Source: Streptomyces sp. NBC_00247
GTDB taxonomy: Bacteria > Actinomycetota > Actinomycetes > Streptomycetales > Streptomycetaceae
Reading direction: 5' to 3'
Assembly (NCBI RefSeq): GCF_036188265.1
Contig: NZ_CP108093.1
Coordinates: 6,477,001-6,541,000, forward strand
Length of the DNA stretch: 64,000 nucleotides
The notes below the pieces were generated by a model that ran no database searches, was not told where the DNA came from, and saw only the letters and a list, made by a program, of their open reading frames with translations. Below, one piece after another: positions 17,640-26,609 of the stretch. A program made the translations under genes and the position numbers. Each line of letters begins with the position of its first letter. Position 1 is the stretch's first letter.

Positions 17640-18431
17640 TCATGACGACCTCTGTTCGGGCAGAGACGTACGCAGGGACGGCACGGAGCCGAGCAGCGCC
17701 CGGGTGTAGGGGTGGCTCGGTGCGCGCAGGATCGCCCCGGTGGGAGCGACTTCGACGATCCGGCCGTGCCGCATGACCGCCACGGAGTCCGAGACGTGGC
17801 AGACCGCCGGCAGGTTGTGGCCGATGAACAGCATGGAGAGCCCGAGCCTCCGCTGGAGCTCACGGATCGTGTTGAGGACGGCGGCCTGCACCGAGACGTC
17901 GAGCGCCGAGGTGATCTCGTCGGCGATCAGCAGGCCGGGCTCCACGGACAGCGACCGGGCCAGGGCGACCCGCTGGCGCTGGCCGCCGGACAACTGCCGG
18001 GGCAGACGATCGGCGAGCCCGGGATCCAGACCGACCAGGCCGAGCAGCTCGGTGACGCGCTCGGCGCGGGCGGCCCGGTCGAGCCGGCGGAAGACCGTGG
18101 CGGCCTCGACGAGTGTCTGGCGCGCCGTCATCCGGGGATCGAGCGCGGTGTCCGGGTCCTGGAGGACGACCTGCACCGTGCGGGCGAGCCGCCGCCGGTC
18201 GCTGACGGTACGGGTGCGGACCTCGCGGCCGTCGATCAGGACCCGGCCACCGTGCACGGGAACGAGGCCGACGATCGCCCCGGCCAGGCTGGACTTCCCC
18301 GAGCCGGACTCGCCCACGAGACCGAGTGTGGTGCCGGACGGGATATCCAGGGACACACCGTCCACCGCGGGTCGGGAGTCACGCGGGCCGGGGTGGCGGA
18401 CGGTGAGGCCGATCACCTGAAGCGTGGTCAT
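17640..18431 (-). CDS. Peptide ABC transporter ATP-binding protein (OppF/DppF type)
   Basis: A 263-residue ATPase. Motifs are Walker A GESGSGKSS, signature LSGGQRQRVALARSL, Walker B LLIADEITSALD and switch GHNLPAV (normally ISHDL). The end HPYTRALLGSVPSL is the OppF/DppF hallmark. It has no oligopeptide-transporter C-terminal Fe-S-like extension of its own; that tail is on the partner ATPase. The ATG at 18431 overlaps the stop of the fused gene upstream (ATGA), fixing the start. It is the last gene of a four-gene leftward operon and is the second ATPase of one importer or exporter. Confidence 0.9.
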   Translation of the reverse strand: MTTLQVIGLTVRHPGPRDSRPAVDGVSLDIPSGTTLGLVGESGSGKSSLAGAIVGLVPVHGGRVLIDGREVRTRTVSDRRRLARTVQVVLQDPDTALDPRMTARQTLVEAATVFRRLDRAARAERVTELLGLVGLDPGLADRLPRQLSGGQRQRVALARSLSVEPGLLIADEITSALDVSVQAAVLNTIRELQRRLGLSMLFIGHNLPAVCHVSDSVAVMRHGRIVEVAPTGAILRAPSHPYTRALLGSVPSLRTSLPEQRSS

Positions 18432-20296
18432 GACGCGCGCACCGCCTCGGGGGCCGCCACCGGCACTGGATACCAGCAGGCGACCCGGTGACCGGCGTCC
18501 ACGTCCTCCAGCGGCGGAGCCTGTCCGGCGCAGCGGTCCTGGCGGCGGGGGCAACGGGGCTCGAACGGACACCCCGCCAGGGGTGCGAGCGGATCGGGCG
18601 GCGCGCCCTCGACCGTGGGCAGCGGCCGGCCCCGGTCGGCGCCGAGGTCCGGTACCGAGGCGACCAGGGCCCGGGTGTACGGGTGCCGGGCCCCGTCGGC
18701 GAGGCGGCCGACGGGCAGGGCCTCGACGACCGTGCCGGCGTACATCACCAGGACCCGCTCGCAGAACTCGCCCACGAGCGCGACGTCGTGGCTGATGAAC
18801 AGGATCGCCGCGGAGGTGTCCCGGCGCAGGTCGGTGAGCAGCTCGGTGATCTGACGCTGCACGGTGACGTCGAGTGCCGTGGTCGGCTCGTCGGCGATGA
18901 CCAGCCCCGGCCGCACCATCAGCCCCGAGGCGATCATCACCCGCTGGCGCTGCCCGCCGGAGAGCTGGTGCGGACGTGAACGCAGCAGCGCAGGGGGCAG
19001 GGCCACCCGGCGCAGGGCGTCGGCGGCCTCCTTCGCCGCCCGCGCTCGGCTCGCGCCCCGGTGGGCCCGGACGGCCTCGGTGAGCTGGGTGGCGATGCGC
19101 AGGGACGGGTTGAGCGCCGAGGCCGGATTCTGGAAGATCATCGACAGGCCCGTCGCGAGGTGCCGGTCCCGCTCCTTCGGCGTCAGGACGGAGAGGTCCG
19201 CCCCGAGCAGGCGCAGCGTGCGCCTCGACGTCCGGGCGCCGTACGGGAGCAGGTCGGCGACGGCGAGGGCGGTGAGCGACTTGCCCGACCCCGACTCACC
19301 GACGAGCCCGACGATCTCGCCCGGACGCAGCGAGAGGGACACCCCGCGCACCGGCCGGATCGGGCCGCCCGGGGTGGGGAGTTCGACGGTGAGGTCCTCG
19401 ACCTGAAGGACCAGCCCGTCCTCGGCGGGGCCGCTCGGAGCGGGCACCGGCGCGGGTTCGCGCGGCAGCTGTCCGCGTCGCGCGGCGTGTCCGGCCAGGA
19501 CCTCTCCGAGCAGCTGGAAGGTCAGGGCCGCGTAGAGGATGGCCAGTCCCGGGGCGAGGGCGGGCACCGGCTCGGCGTAGATCCGGTCGAGACCCTGGCT
19601 GAGCAGTTGCCCCCAGTCGTAGCCGGGCGGCTGGACGCCCAGGCCGAGGAAGCTCAGCCCGGAGAGCGCGACCAGGGCGGTGCCTCCCGCCGTGGTGACG
19701 CTCAGGAGCAGCGGCTCCGCGATGTTGGGCAGGACGTGCCGCCACAGCAGGCGGTGCCGGCGCAGGCCGAGGACCCTGGCCGCGGCCAGGTGGTCGCTGC
19801 CCGCGACGCCCGCGGCGAGGGTCTGGGCGAGCCGGGCGAATCCGGGGACGGCCGCCGCCGCGAGGGCCAGCACCGCCCCGGTGGCGCCCGCGCCGAACAC
19901 GACCGCGAGGAACATCGCGACGAGGAGTGCCGGGAAGGCGAGCAGCAGGTTGATCACCCCACCGGTCAGCCGGCGCCCGCGCCGGCCGAGGACGGCGGTG
20001 CACGCCCCGAGGAGGACTCCCGCGGTCGCGCCGAGCAGGACGGCACCCAGTGCGAGCAGCAGCGAGGGGCGGGTGGCCGTCAGGACGCGGGCGAGCAGGT
20101 CCCGTCCGAGGCCGTCGGTGCCGAACGGGTGGACGGCGGACGGGCCCTGGAGCACGGCCGAGGGGTCCGGACGTTCGGCTGCCGCGCCCCAGATCAGCGG
20201 GCCCACCAGCGCGAACGCGACGAGCGAGGCCAGCATGAGTGCGGTGGCCAGAGCCAGGGGAGAGCGGGGAAGCCGGGAGGAAGGGCTCATGGTCAC
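18428..20296 (-). CDS. Fused peptide ABC transporter permease-ATPase (OppC-OppD type)
   Basis: A 622-residue fusion. Residues 1-280 are a DppC/OppC permease: an N-terminal membrane helix, HPFGTDGLGRDLLARVLTATR, several membrane segments and the EAA-loop region AARVLGLRRHRLLWRHVLPN. Residues 305-610 are an OppD ATPase with GESGSGKSL, QNPASALNPSLR, LSGGQRQRVMIASGL, LVIADEPTTALD and ISHDVAL, then the family's Cys-rich end (GCPFEPRCPRRQDRCAGQ). Permease-ATPase fusions of this type are common in actinomycetes. The start is a GTG overlapping the permease stop (GTGA); ATG 20292 is an alternative. It is coupled to both neighbours. Confidence 0.9.
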   Translation of the reverse strand: MTMSPSSRLPRSPLALATALMLASLVAFALVGPLIWGAAAERPDPSAVLQGPSAVHPFGTDGLGRDLLARVLTATRPSLLLALGAVLLGATAGVLLGACTAVLGRRGRRLTGGVINLLLAFPALLVAMFLAVVFGAGATGAVLALAAAAVPGFARLAQTLAAGVAGSDHLAAARVLGLRRHRLLWRHVLPNIAEPLLLSVTTAGGTALVALSGLSFLGLGVQPPGYDWGQLLSQGLDRIYAEPVPALAPGLAILYAALTFQLLGEVLAGHAARRGQLPREPAPVPAPSGPAEDGLVLQVEDLTVELPTPGGPIRPVRGVSLSLRPGEIVGLVGESGSGKSLTALAVADLLPYGARTSRRTLRLLGADLSVLTPKERDRHLATGLSMIFQNPASALNPSLRIATQLTEAVRAHRGASRARAAKEAADALRRVALPPALLRSRPHQLSGGQRQRVMIASGLMVRPGLVIADEPTTALDVTVQRQITELLTDLRRDTSAAILFISHDVALVGEFCERVLVMYAGTVVEALPVGRLADGARHPYTRALVASVPDLGADRGRPLPTVEGAPPDPLAPLAGCPFEPRCPRRQDRCAGQAPPLEDVDAGHRVACWYPVPVAAPEAVRAS

Positions 20297-21261
20297 ATCT
20301 CCCGAATCGCCGAGCGGGGGTCGAGCAGGGCGAGCAGCACGTCCACCAGGAGGCCCGCGAGCAGCACGGCGGTGCCCAGCACCAGAACCATGGCCTGGAC
20401 CACCGGGTAGTCCTGTGCGACCACGGACTGGGCCATGGCGGAGCCGATCCCCGGCCAGGCGAAGACCTTCTCCACCAGTACGGTGCCGGCGATGAGACCG
20501 GGCAGCAGGCTCCCCGCGACGGTGAGTGCGGCGGACGCCATGTTGGGTGCCGCGTGCCGCAGGTAGCGGCGCGCGGACGACAGCCGTTTGCTCCGGGCGG
20601 TGCGCAGATAGTCCTCGTCCAGCACCTTCAGCGCCTCCACCCGGACGATGCGCAGCAGCACGGCGGTGGGGGCGAGGGAGAGCGCGAGGACGGGCAGGAC
20701 GAACGACTCGGCGCCCGCCGCGCCAGCCACCGGGAGGAGGTGGAGGCCGATCGACAGCGACGCGGTGAGCCCGGCGGCGAGGACGAAGTCGGGCACCCCG
20801 GCCAGACCCGCGGTGACGCCGGTGAACACCAGCTCGGTGCGCGGGCGGCGGCCGTCACGGGTGCGGACGGCGGCCAGCAGACCGCCGGGCAGGGCGACGG
20901 CGAGGGTGGCCAGGAAGGCGAGGACGGCGATCTCCAGGGTGGCCGGCAACCGGGTGCGGACCAGTTCCGCGACCGGCGCCCCGGTGACCAGCGACGTACC
21001 GAGGTCACCGTGCAGGAGGCCGCCGAGGTAGTGGCGGTACTGGGAGAGGAAGGAGGCGTCGAGCCCGAGGGCGTGCCTGCGCGCGGCCACCAGGCCGGGG
21101 GCGGCGTCGACGCCGAGCGCCGCCCGGACGGGATCGCCGGGGATGAGGCGGATCATCGCGAACGACGCGGTGACCACGACCCCGAGGGAGAGGAGCAGCC
21201 GGACGCCGCGGCGGCCGAGGAACACGGTCCACGGGTGCCGCAACAGCTGGGGTACGGACAT
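20293..21261 (-). CDS. Peptide ABC transporter permease (OppB/DppB type)
   Basis: A 322-residue inner-membrane permease with about six transmembrane segments. It has the typical N-terminal helix followed by MIRLIPGDPVRAALG, the central block RLPATLEIAVLAFLATLAVALPGG, the EAA-like coupling loop DYLRTARSKRLSSARRYLRHA and VEKVFAWPGIGS before the last helices. It pairs with the fused OppC-OppD protein to form the channel. It starts 14 bases after the binding-protein stop and its own stop overlaps the next gene, so all four are one operon. Confidence 0.9.
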   Translation of the reverse strand: MSVPQLLRHPWTVFLGRRGVRLLLSLGVVVTASFAMIRLIPGDPVRAALGVDAAPGLVAARRHALGLDASFLSQYRHYLGGLLHGDLGTSLVTGAPVAELVRTRLPATLEIAVLAFLATLAVALPGGLLAAVRTRDGRRPRTELVFTGVTAGLAGVPDFVLAAGLTASLSIGLHLLPVAGAAGAESFVLPVLALSLAPTAVLLRIVRVEALKVLDEDYLRTARSKRLSSARRYLRHAAPNMASAALTVAGSLLPGLIAGTVLVEKVFAWPGIGSAMAQSVVAQDYPVVQAMVLVLGTAVLLAGLLVDVLLALLDPRSAIREM

Positions 21262-21275
21262 GGTGCGGCCCCGGG

Positions 21276-22868
21276 TCACTGGTGGAGGCGGATGCTGGTC
21301 GGGACGATCTGGCCGCCGAAGGTGGTGGCGAAGGTGGTGCGGTGGCCGTACACGCCGCTTCGGCCCTGGGCGATCGGCAGCGCGTCGGCCGAGCGGAAGA
21401 GCGCGGCGGAGGCACGGTTCCAGCTGCCGCATCCCGTCGTGTCGGTCGCCCGGAGGGCCTCGGCGACCAGAGCGTCGTACTCGGGATTGGCCACCCCCGC
21501 GAAGTTGAGGCCCCGGGCGGGGGCGGGGCCGGAGAAGAAGGGGACGAAGCCGACCGGCAGGGCGAACCCCGGCGTGCTGCCGACCACCACGTCGAAGTCG
21601 CCGCTCTGGTACATGGCGTTGACGAGGGCGGGCAGGCTCTCGGTGACCAGGTCGACCTCGGCGCCGAGCGCCGTCCACTCCCGGGCCATGAGCTCGGCGA
21701 CGGAGACCAGGGTCGGGCCGAGGTCGGGGCTGGTGATCAGGCGGAGCCGGAGCGGTCGGCCGTTCTTGGCGAGCGGGCCGCCGGCGGAGCGGGCCCAGCC
21801 GGCCGCGCGCAGTGCCCGGGTGGCGTCTCGCGTGGGCAGGTTGGCGTCGGCGAGGTCGGCGTGGCAGACGGCGCCCTCGGCGCCGAAGTCGGTGGCGGGG
21901 CTGCCGGTGCCGCCGACGGCGACGTTGGCGAGCCCCTGGCGGTCCAGGGCGGAGACCAGGGCGCGGCGCACCGCCCGGTCCCGGAGCGTCCGCCCGGGAC
22001 GCTGGTTGAAGAAGGTCAGCCCGACCACGGTCGCCACGTCGGAGGTGGACAGGCCGCGTCCGGTGAGCCGGGCCCGGTCCGGCCCGCTCACGCCCGCGAT
22101 GTCGATGCCCCCGGTGAGCAGCAGGTTCGCCGCCGTGGAGGCCTGGGGCACCACCGAGACGACGATGCGCGCGGGGAGGCCGGGTTCCCGGGTCGTCGCC
22201 CCGGCGGGTCCCCAGGAGTAGTCGTCGCGGACGGTGAACTCGTAGGGCCCGCCTGGGGTGTAGCGGGTGAGTACGTAGGGGCCGGTGCCCTCGGTGGCCC
22301 GGTCCAGCGCATGGGGCCTGCCGAGTCCAGCGGGGCAGACGACCGGCAGCAGGCCGACGGTGCGGGTGAGGAACGGGAAGGGGGCGGCGGTGGTCACCGA
22401 CACCGTGCCGGTGCGGTCGTCGGCGTTCGCTTCGAACGGGACGTTCGGCAGCACGGTCTGAGCTCCGGCGAGCTGGTTGGCCAGGTCGCCCGCGTAGGTC
22501 AGGGACCGGGCCACCGCAGAGGCGGTGAGCGCGGTTCCGTCGGAGCAGGTGACGCCCGGTCGGAGGGTGAATCCGGCCGTGGTGGCCGTGGCCCGCCAGG
22601 AGGTGGCCAGGCCGGAGACGAGGGTTCCGTCGGGGGCGAGGTTGACCAGGGAGTCGTAGGCGTAACGGGCCTGGGAGGCGCCGAAGGCGGAATACGGGTC
22701 GAAGCTCGGCGTCTCGCTGGACGCGGCGATGCGGACGGTGCCGCGGATCACCGGCGGGGTGGTGGTCGAGGAGGTGGTGACTCCGCCGCAACCGCCCAGC
22801 GCGACGGCCGCGGCGGCCAGGGCGGCCGCCAGGGCGACCGGTGGGGTGCGTCGGAGCATGGGCGTCAT
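21276..22868 (-). CDS. Peptide ABC transporter substrate-binding lipoprotein (SBP family 5)
   Basis: A 530-residue lipoprotein. The signal peptide MLRRTPPVALAAALAAAAVALGGC ends in a lipobox (LGGC). The mature protein starts with a Thr-rich linker and then family-5 motifs: RIAASSETPSFDPYSAFG, FTLRPGVTCSDGTALTASAVARSL, GTGPYVLTRYTPGGPYEF, DRAVRRALVSALDRQGLANVAVGG and a C-terminal ALFRSADALPIAQ. The ATG at 22868 precedes the signal peptide; a second ATG lies three codons later. It is the first gene of the peptide-transporter operon, divergent from the NRPS-side operon. It may recapture a peptide (product, shunt or signal), or be an ordinary nutrient transporter that happens to border the cluster. 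Confidence 0.88.
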   Translation of the reverse strand: MTPMLRRTPPVALAAALAAAAVALGGCGGVTTSSTTTPPVIRGTVRIAASSETPSFDPYSAFGASQARYAYDSLVNLAPDGTLVSGLATSWRATATTAGFTLRPGVTCSDGTALTASAVARSLTYAGDLANQLAGAQTVLPNVPFEANADDRTGTVSVTTAAPFPFLTRTVGLLPVVCPAGLGRPHALDRATEGTGPYVLTRYTPGGPYEFTVRDDYSWGPAGATTREPGLPARIVVSVVPQASTAANLLLTGGIDIAGVSGPDRARLTGRGLSTSDVATVVGLTFFNQRPGRTLRDRAVRRALVSALDRQGLANVAVGGTGSPATDFGAEGAVCHADLADANLPTRDATRALRAAGWARSAGGPLAKNGRPLRLRLITSPDLGPTLVSVAELMAREWTALGAEVDLVTESLPALVNAMYQSGDFDVVVGSTPGFALPVGFVPFFSGPAPARGLNFAGVANPEYDALVAEALRATDTTGCGSWNRASAALFRSADALPIAQGRSGVYGHRTTFATTFGGQIVPTSIRLHQ

Positions 22869-23500
22869 GGTGCCACCGGAGGGTGGGCTGTGATGACCCA
22901 ACTGGCTTGTGCGGTAAGCGCGTTCGAATGTCCCCAACCACCTGGCGGCCGGGGCTGGAGCCGTCGGGGGGCTACGGGGCGACCGATCTTGATTCACCCG
23001 TTCGGGGGGCGGGGGCGTTGGGCGCCCGGCCCTTCTCCGGAACGGCACGTGGGCGGAGTGCCGTCGTCGCCGCAGCGGTGGTGTCGGGTGGTACGGAGCG
23101 GCGCAGGGACGGGCGTATCGAAGGTGCGCGGGAGGTGCGTCGAAAGGGTATCGGAGAGCGCGTCGAAAGGTGTATCGAAGTCGCAGTGGAGGCGCATTGA
23201 TCGAGGGGGGTAATTGGTTAATCGTATTAAGTGTCTTCGTGTGCGCCGTGGTTGAAAGGGTTACGCGAAAACTTCACGAGCACTCGCACGAGTGAACAGA
23301 AGGGGGCTGCTTGGTCCAGGCGGGTGGGTTTCCACTACGGTGATCACGGGATCGGATGGTGTGTTCCGGCATCCGGGAATTCCGATTCGCCAAGTGGGCC
23401 CCGGATATTCGAGAGTGAATCCCGCCCGGCCGTGCATTGCTCCGGCTTTCGTCGTGCCCGGGTTCCCTGTCATACGTATGCGTGGAGAGGATGGAGAATC
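22869..23500. promoter_or_regulatory. Divergent control region between the peptide transporter and the NRPS-side operon
   Basis: This 632-base stretch has no convincing gene. It contains heptamer-like direct repeats at 23118 (TCGAAGG), 23140 (TCGAAAG), 23151 (TCGGAGA), 23163 (TCGAAAG) and 23175 (TCGAAGT), spaced 22, 11, 12 and 12 bases. It also contains the AT-rich palindrome TTAATCGTATTAA at 23218-23230 and the inverted repeat CACTCGCACGAGTG at 23281-23294. Direct heptamers at 11- or 22-bp spacing are the binding pattern of SARP-type activators. The AT-rich patch just after them is where a promoter would be expected. A specific -10/-35 pair could not be fixed. Confidence 0.5.
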
Positions 23501-23839
23501 ATGCCGCCAGTAGTCCCGCCCTTCCTGATCGGCCTCATCGTCGCGCCGCTGGCCAAGCGCCTGCTCAAGCCGCTGGTGAGTGGAGTCGTCAAGACGTCCG
23601 TCGGTATCGCGATGGAGGTGAAGAAGGCCGCTCAGGAGGCCGGGGAGAACATCCACGACCTCGCGGCCGAAGTGGCCGCCGACGTGGTGGCCGCGCAGAT
23701 CGCCGCCAGTGAGACCGAAGGGCACTCCGTCGTCGGCCAGCGTGCCACCGGGAGCGGCGCCAAGGACGGACCGGAGGGGGACGTGAGGACCCCGAAGATC
23801 CGTGCCACCGCCGGTTCCGCCGCCGGCAAGTCCCACTGA
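23501..23839 (+). CDS. DUF5132 family small protein
   Basis: A 112-residue protein. The N-terminus MPPVVPPFLIGLIVAPLAKR is a hydrophobic, probably membrane-inserted helix. It is followed by an amphipathic helical segment (GIAMEVKKAAQEAGENIHDLAAEVAADVVAAQ) typical of DUF5132, then a polar tail. Actinomycete DUF5132 genes often neighbour transporters bearing HMA-like domains, as here, so a membrane accessory role for the following ABC protein is likely but untested. The ATG at 23501 has GGAGA upstream. Longer readings back to 23231 cross promoter-like DNA and were rejected. Confidence 0.72.
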   Translation: MPPVVPPFLIGLIVAPLAKRLLKPLVSGVVKTSVGIAMEVKKAAQEAGENIHDLAAEVAADVVAAQIAASETEGHSVVGQRATGSGAKDGPEGDVRTPKIRATAGSAAGKSH

Positions 23840-24169
23840 CGGACCGTAAGAGCCGGGGCCGCCGCCCAAGGTCGTCCCGCAATTCCTGCCCGGTGTGCGG
23901 CGTCGGCCGCGGCACCTCACCGCGCCGTCGGAACGTCCCGCACGCATCCCGTACGCGGGTGCTCCTCCGCCTCGCGATGCACCGCGTCCGACGCCCACAC
24001 CGATCCACCAGGGACAGCGGGACGGACTTCGGGCGCGCACGCCGGCCGATCCCGGCGGGGCGTGCCCGGGCGGCGGCCCTTCGCAGGACGTTCGACCGTA
24101 GAGACCCGCTGTCCAGACCCTCCCGTCACGTCAGACCTTCCCGCTCCGTCGCCGCATTCCGTCGTGTCC
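23840..24169 (+). other. Gap without a supported gene
   Basis: These 330 bases lie between the DUF5132 and exporter genes. No reading frame here has a ribosome-binding site or a recognisable product, and no strong hairpin or promoter was found. It may contain the true N-terminus of the exporter if an upstream GTG (24062 or 24161) is used. Confidence 0.5.
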
Positions 24170-26506
24170 ATGGCGGTCTCCCGCGACCTCCGCAAACAGG
24201 TGATCGTACACATGCCATCGCTACTGGGTGCCGCAGCCGGACTCCGCTCCGTGGAATCGGGTGCGAGCCCGCGCTCGGTCGTCCCGGGCCGCCAGCGCTG
24301 GGACGTCGAGCTGGTGCTCGGGCGGCCCCGGACGGCCGAGATCCTCGCCGCCGTGCTGCGCCGCGTCCCCGGGATCACCGAGGCCCGGGCCAGCTCGGTC
24401 ACCGGCGGAGTGCTCGTCCGGCACGACGCGCGGCTGCGCGCCGCGGACGTCGGCCGGATCATCCGCGGAGCCGTCACCGGGGTCGCCCGGAACGCGACCG
24501 GAGCGGGACGTCCGGCACCGGACTCCGCCGTCGTTCCGGCCCCGCGCGCGGACCTCGGCCCGGTCGTGCGCCCGGTGCTCGCCGTCGGCGGCGGGATCGT
24601 GGCGGGGACCGCACTGGTCAAGGGGGCGGCGAGGAGCAAGCAGTGGGTGGCCGCGGGCGGGGTCGCCGCGGCGACCGCGATCGTCCTCCGGAAAGCCTGG
24701 CGCCAGACGGCAGAGGCGCCCCGGCACGCGGCCGGGCCCGGTGCGGAACGCCACCCCCTGCTGGAGATCGTCGGACCGCACCGCCGCCGCCTCTACCGGG
24801 CCGCCGCCCTGTCCGTCGCCTGCCAGGCCGCGGAGATGGCGCTCGGCACCTTCCTCGGATGGACCGGACTCGTCCTCATCAAGGGCGAGGCGGCTCCGCT
24901 GGTCAGCCTCGGCCTGACCACCGCGTCCGCCCAACTCCTCGGGCTGGCAGGGCTGGTGGCCGCCGCCTGTGCCGCGGTGGCCGGCCTCTCCTACGCCTCG
25001 AACCTGCAATGGCGCCGGCTCGGCCAGGACATCGAGCACGACTGGCGGAGTCGTACGTACCGACACGTCCAGCATCTCGAACTGGCCCACTTGGAAGGTG
25101 AGCGGACCAGCCGGGTGACCGGCACCCTCACCAACGACGTCGGCCAGTTGGGCGCCTTCTTCGCCGGCCCGGCCAACGACGTGCTGCAACTCGGCACCAG
25201 CCTCGCCGTCCTGGTGCCGGCGTTCCTGCTGCTGGCACCGCAGATCGCCTGGATCGCGTTCCTGCCGATCCCGGTCGTCGCCTGGCTCTCCCTGCACCAC
25301 CAGAACAAGTCCGCGGCCACCTACGCCGCCACCGGCGAGCACCGGGCCAGGCTCGGCAGCCAGGTGATCAACTCACTCGAAGCCGGTGCGACCGTCAAGA
25401 GCTTCTGCACCGAGGACCATGAGGCGACACGCGTCGACGAGCTCAGCGAGTCGGTCCAGGAGAGCAGCCGGCAGGCCGACCGGAGCACGATCCGCCACGC
25501 CGAGACCGTCCGGGCCTGCACCACCGCGTCCATGGCCGGCACCCTGCTGATCGGCGGCCGTTCGGTACTCAACGGCACCCTGCGTTTCGAGGTGTTCAGC
25601 CCGCTGATCGGGCTGCCCCAGATGCTGCTGATGCGGATGAGCCGGCTCGGCGGCATCGCCGACCAGTACCAGCGCACCCTTGCCTCCTACGACCGGGTCC
25701 AGCGTCTGCGTGCCCTGCCCGTCGAGACCGACAGCGGCGAGGGAAGGCTCGAACCCACCGAGGTGCGGGGTGAGATCGTTCTCGACAAGGTCACCTTCGC
25801 CTACCCCGGCCGTCCGGCGACGCTGGAGAATCTCTCGCTGACCGTTCCGGCCGGACAGGTGACCGCTCTGGTGGGCGCCACCGGCTCCGGCAAGACGACG
25901 ATCGCCAAACTGCTGATGCGCTACCAGGACGCGGAATCCGGCCGGGTACTGCTCGACGGCAGGGACGTCCGCGACCTGCGGCGGCACGACCTGCGCCACG
26001 CGATCGGCTTCGTCGCGCAGGACCCGTTCCTCTTCGACGGAAGCATCGCCGACAACATCCGCTACGGCACTTTCCACGCCTCGCACGAGGACGTGCTCAG
26101 GGCCTCGGCCATGGCCGAGGCGCACACCTTCGTCGCCACCCTGCCCGACGGCTACGACACGCTGATCGGTGAACGCGGCGCCACGCTCTCCGGCGGCCAG
26201 CGGCAGCGGATCGCCCTGGCGCGCGCGATCCTCAAGGACTCACCGGTCGTCATCCTCGACGAGGCCACCTCCGCCGTGGACAACGAGACCGAGGCCGCCA
26301 TCCAGCGCACGCTGCGCGGCTTCGCGGCGGACCGGACGATGATCGTCATCGCCCACCGGCTCTCCACGGTCCGCCACGCCGACCGGATCTACGTCATGGA
26401 CAAGCGCGGCATCGTCGCCGAGCAAGGCACCCACGACGAACTTCTCGCCCAGCACGGGCTCTACACATCCCTCTGGCAGCTCCAGGCCGGCGAAATCGCC
26501 GCCTGA
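24170..26506 (+). CDS. ABC exporter (permease-ATPase fusion) with N-terminal HMA-like domain
   Basis: A half-transporter of about 778 residues. Residues 1-110 resemble a heavy-metal-associated domain (beta-alpha-beta-beta-alpha-beta pattern: RWDVELVLGRPRTAEILAAVL, GVLVRHDARLRAADVGRII) but lack the CxxC metal ligands. Two hydrophobic helices follow, then an MsbA-type six-helix exporter domain (about 210-500) and an ATPase with Walker A GATGSGKTT, Q-loop GFVAQDPFLFDG, signature LSGGQRQRIALARAI, Walker B VVILDEATSAVD and H-loop IAHRLSTV. It probably homodimerises. Located 103 bases ahead of the NRPS gene and reading the same way, it is the likely exporter of the peptide. The start is uncertain: ATG 24170 was chosen for lack of better signals; ATG 24212 is possible. 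Confidence 0.85.
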   Translation: MAVSRDLRKQVIVHMPSLLGAAAGLRSVESGASPRSVVPGRQRWDVELVLGRPRTAEILAAVLRRVPGITEARASSVTGGVLVRHDARLRAADVGRIIRGAVTGVARNATGAGRPAPDSAVVPAPRADLGPVVRPVLAVGGGIVAGTALVKGAARSKQWVAAGGVAAATAIVLRKAWRQTAEAPRHAAGPGAERHPLLEIVGPHRRRLYRAAALSVACQAAEMALGTFLGWTGLVLIKGEAAPLVSLGLTTASAQLLGLAGLVAAACAAVAGLSYASNLQWRRLGQDIEHDWRSRTYRHVQHLELAHLEGERTSRVTGTLTNDVGQLGAFFAGPANDVLQLGTSLAVLVPAFLLLAPQIAWIAFLPIPVVAWLSLHHQNKSAATYAATGEHRARLGSQVINSLEAGATVKSFCTEDHEATRVDELSESVQESSRQADRSTIRHAETVRACTTASMAGTLLIGGRSVLNGTLRFEVFSPLIGLPQMLLMRMSRLGGIADQYQRTLASYDRVQRLRALPVETDSGEGRLEPTEVRGEIVLDKVTFAYPGRPATLENLSLTVPAGQVTALVGATGSGKTTIAKLLMRYQDAESGRVLLDGRDVRDLRRHDLRHAIGFVAQDPFLFDGSIADNIRYGTFHASHEDVLRASAMAEAHTFVATLPDGYDTLIGERGATLSGGQRQRIALARAILKDSPVVILDEATSAVDNETEAAIQRTLRGFAADRTMIVIAHRLSTVRHADRIYVMDKRGIVAEQGTHDELLAQHGLYTSLWQLQAGEIAA

Positions 26507-26609
26507 CCGCAGACACGGGCCGCCCCCGCCGACCGCGTGACACACACCGCGGCCGGCCCGGTCGGCACGCCCTGCGCGCATGCCCACCCATACTTCTGGA
26601 GGTACCCCC

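Noticed and set aside
23231-23500. N-terminal extension of the DUF5132 gene
   Set aside because: The extension has no domain character, overlaps promoter-like palindromes, and a well-placed GGAGA precedes ATG 23501.
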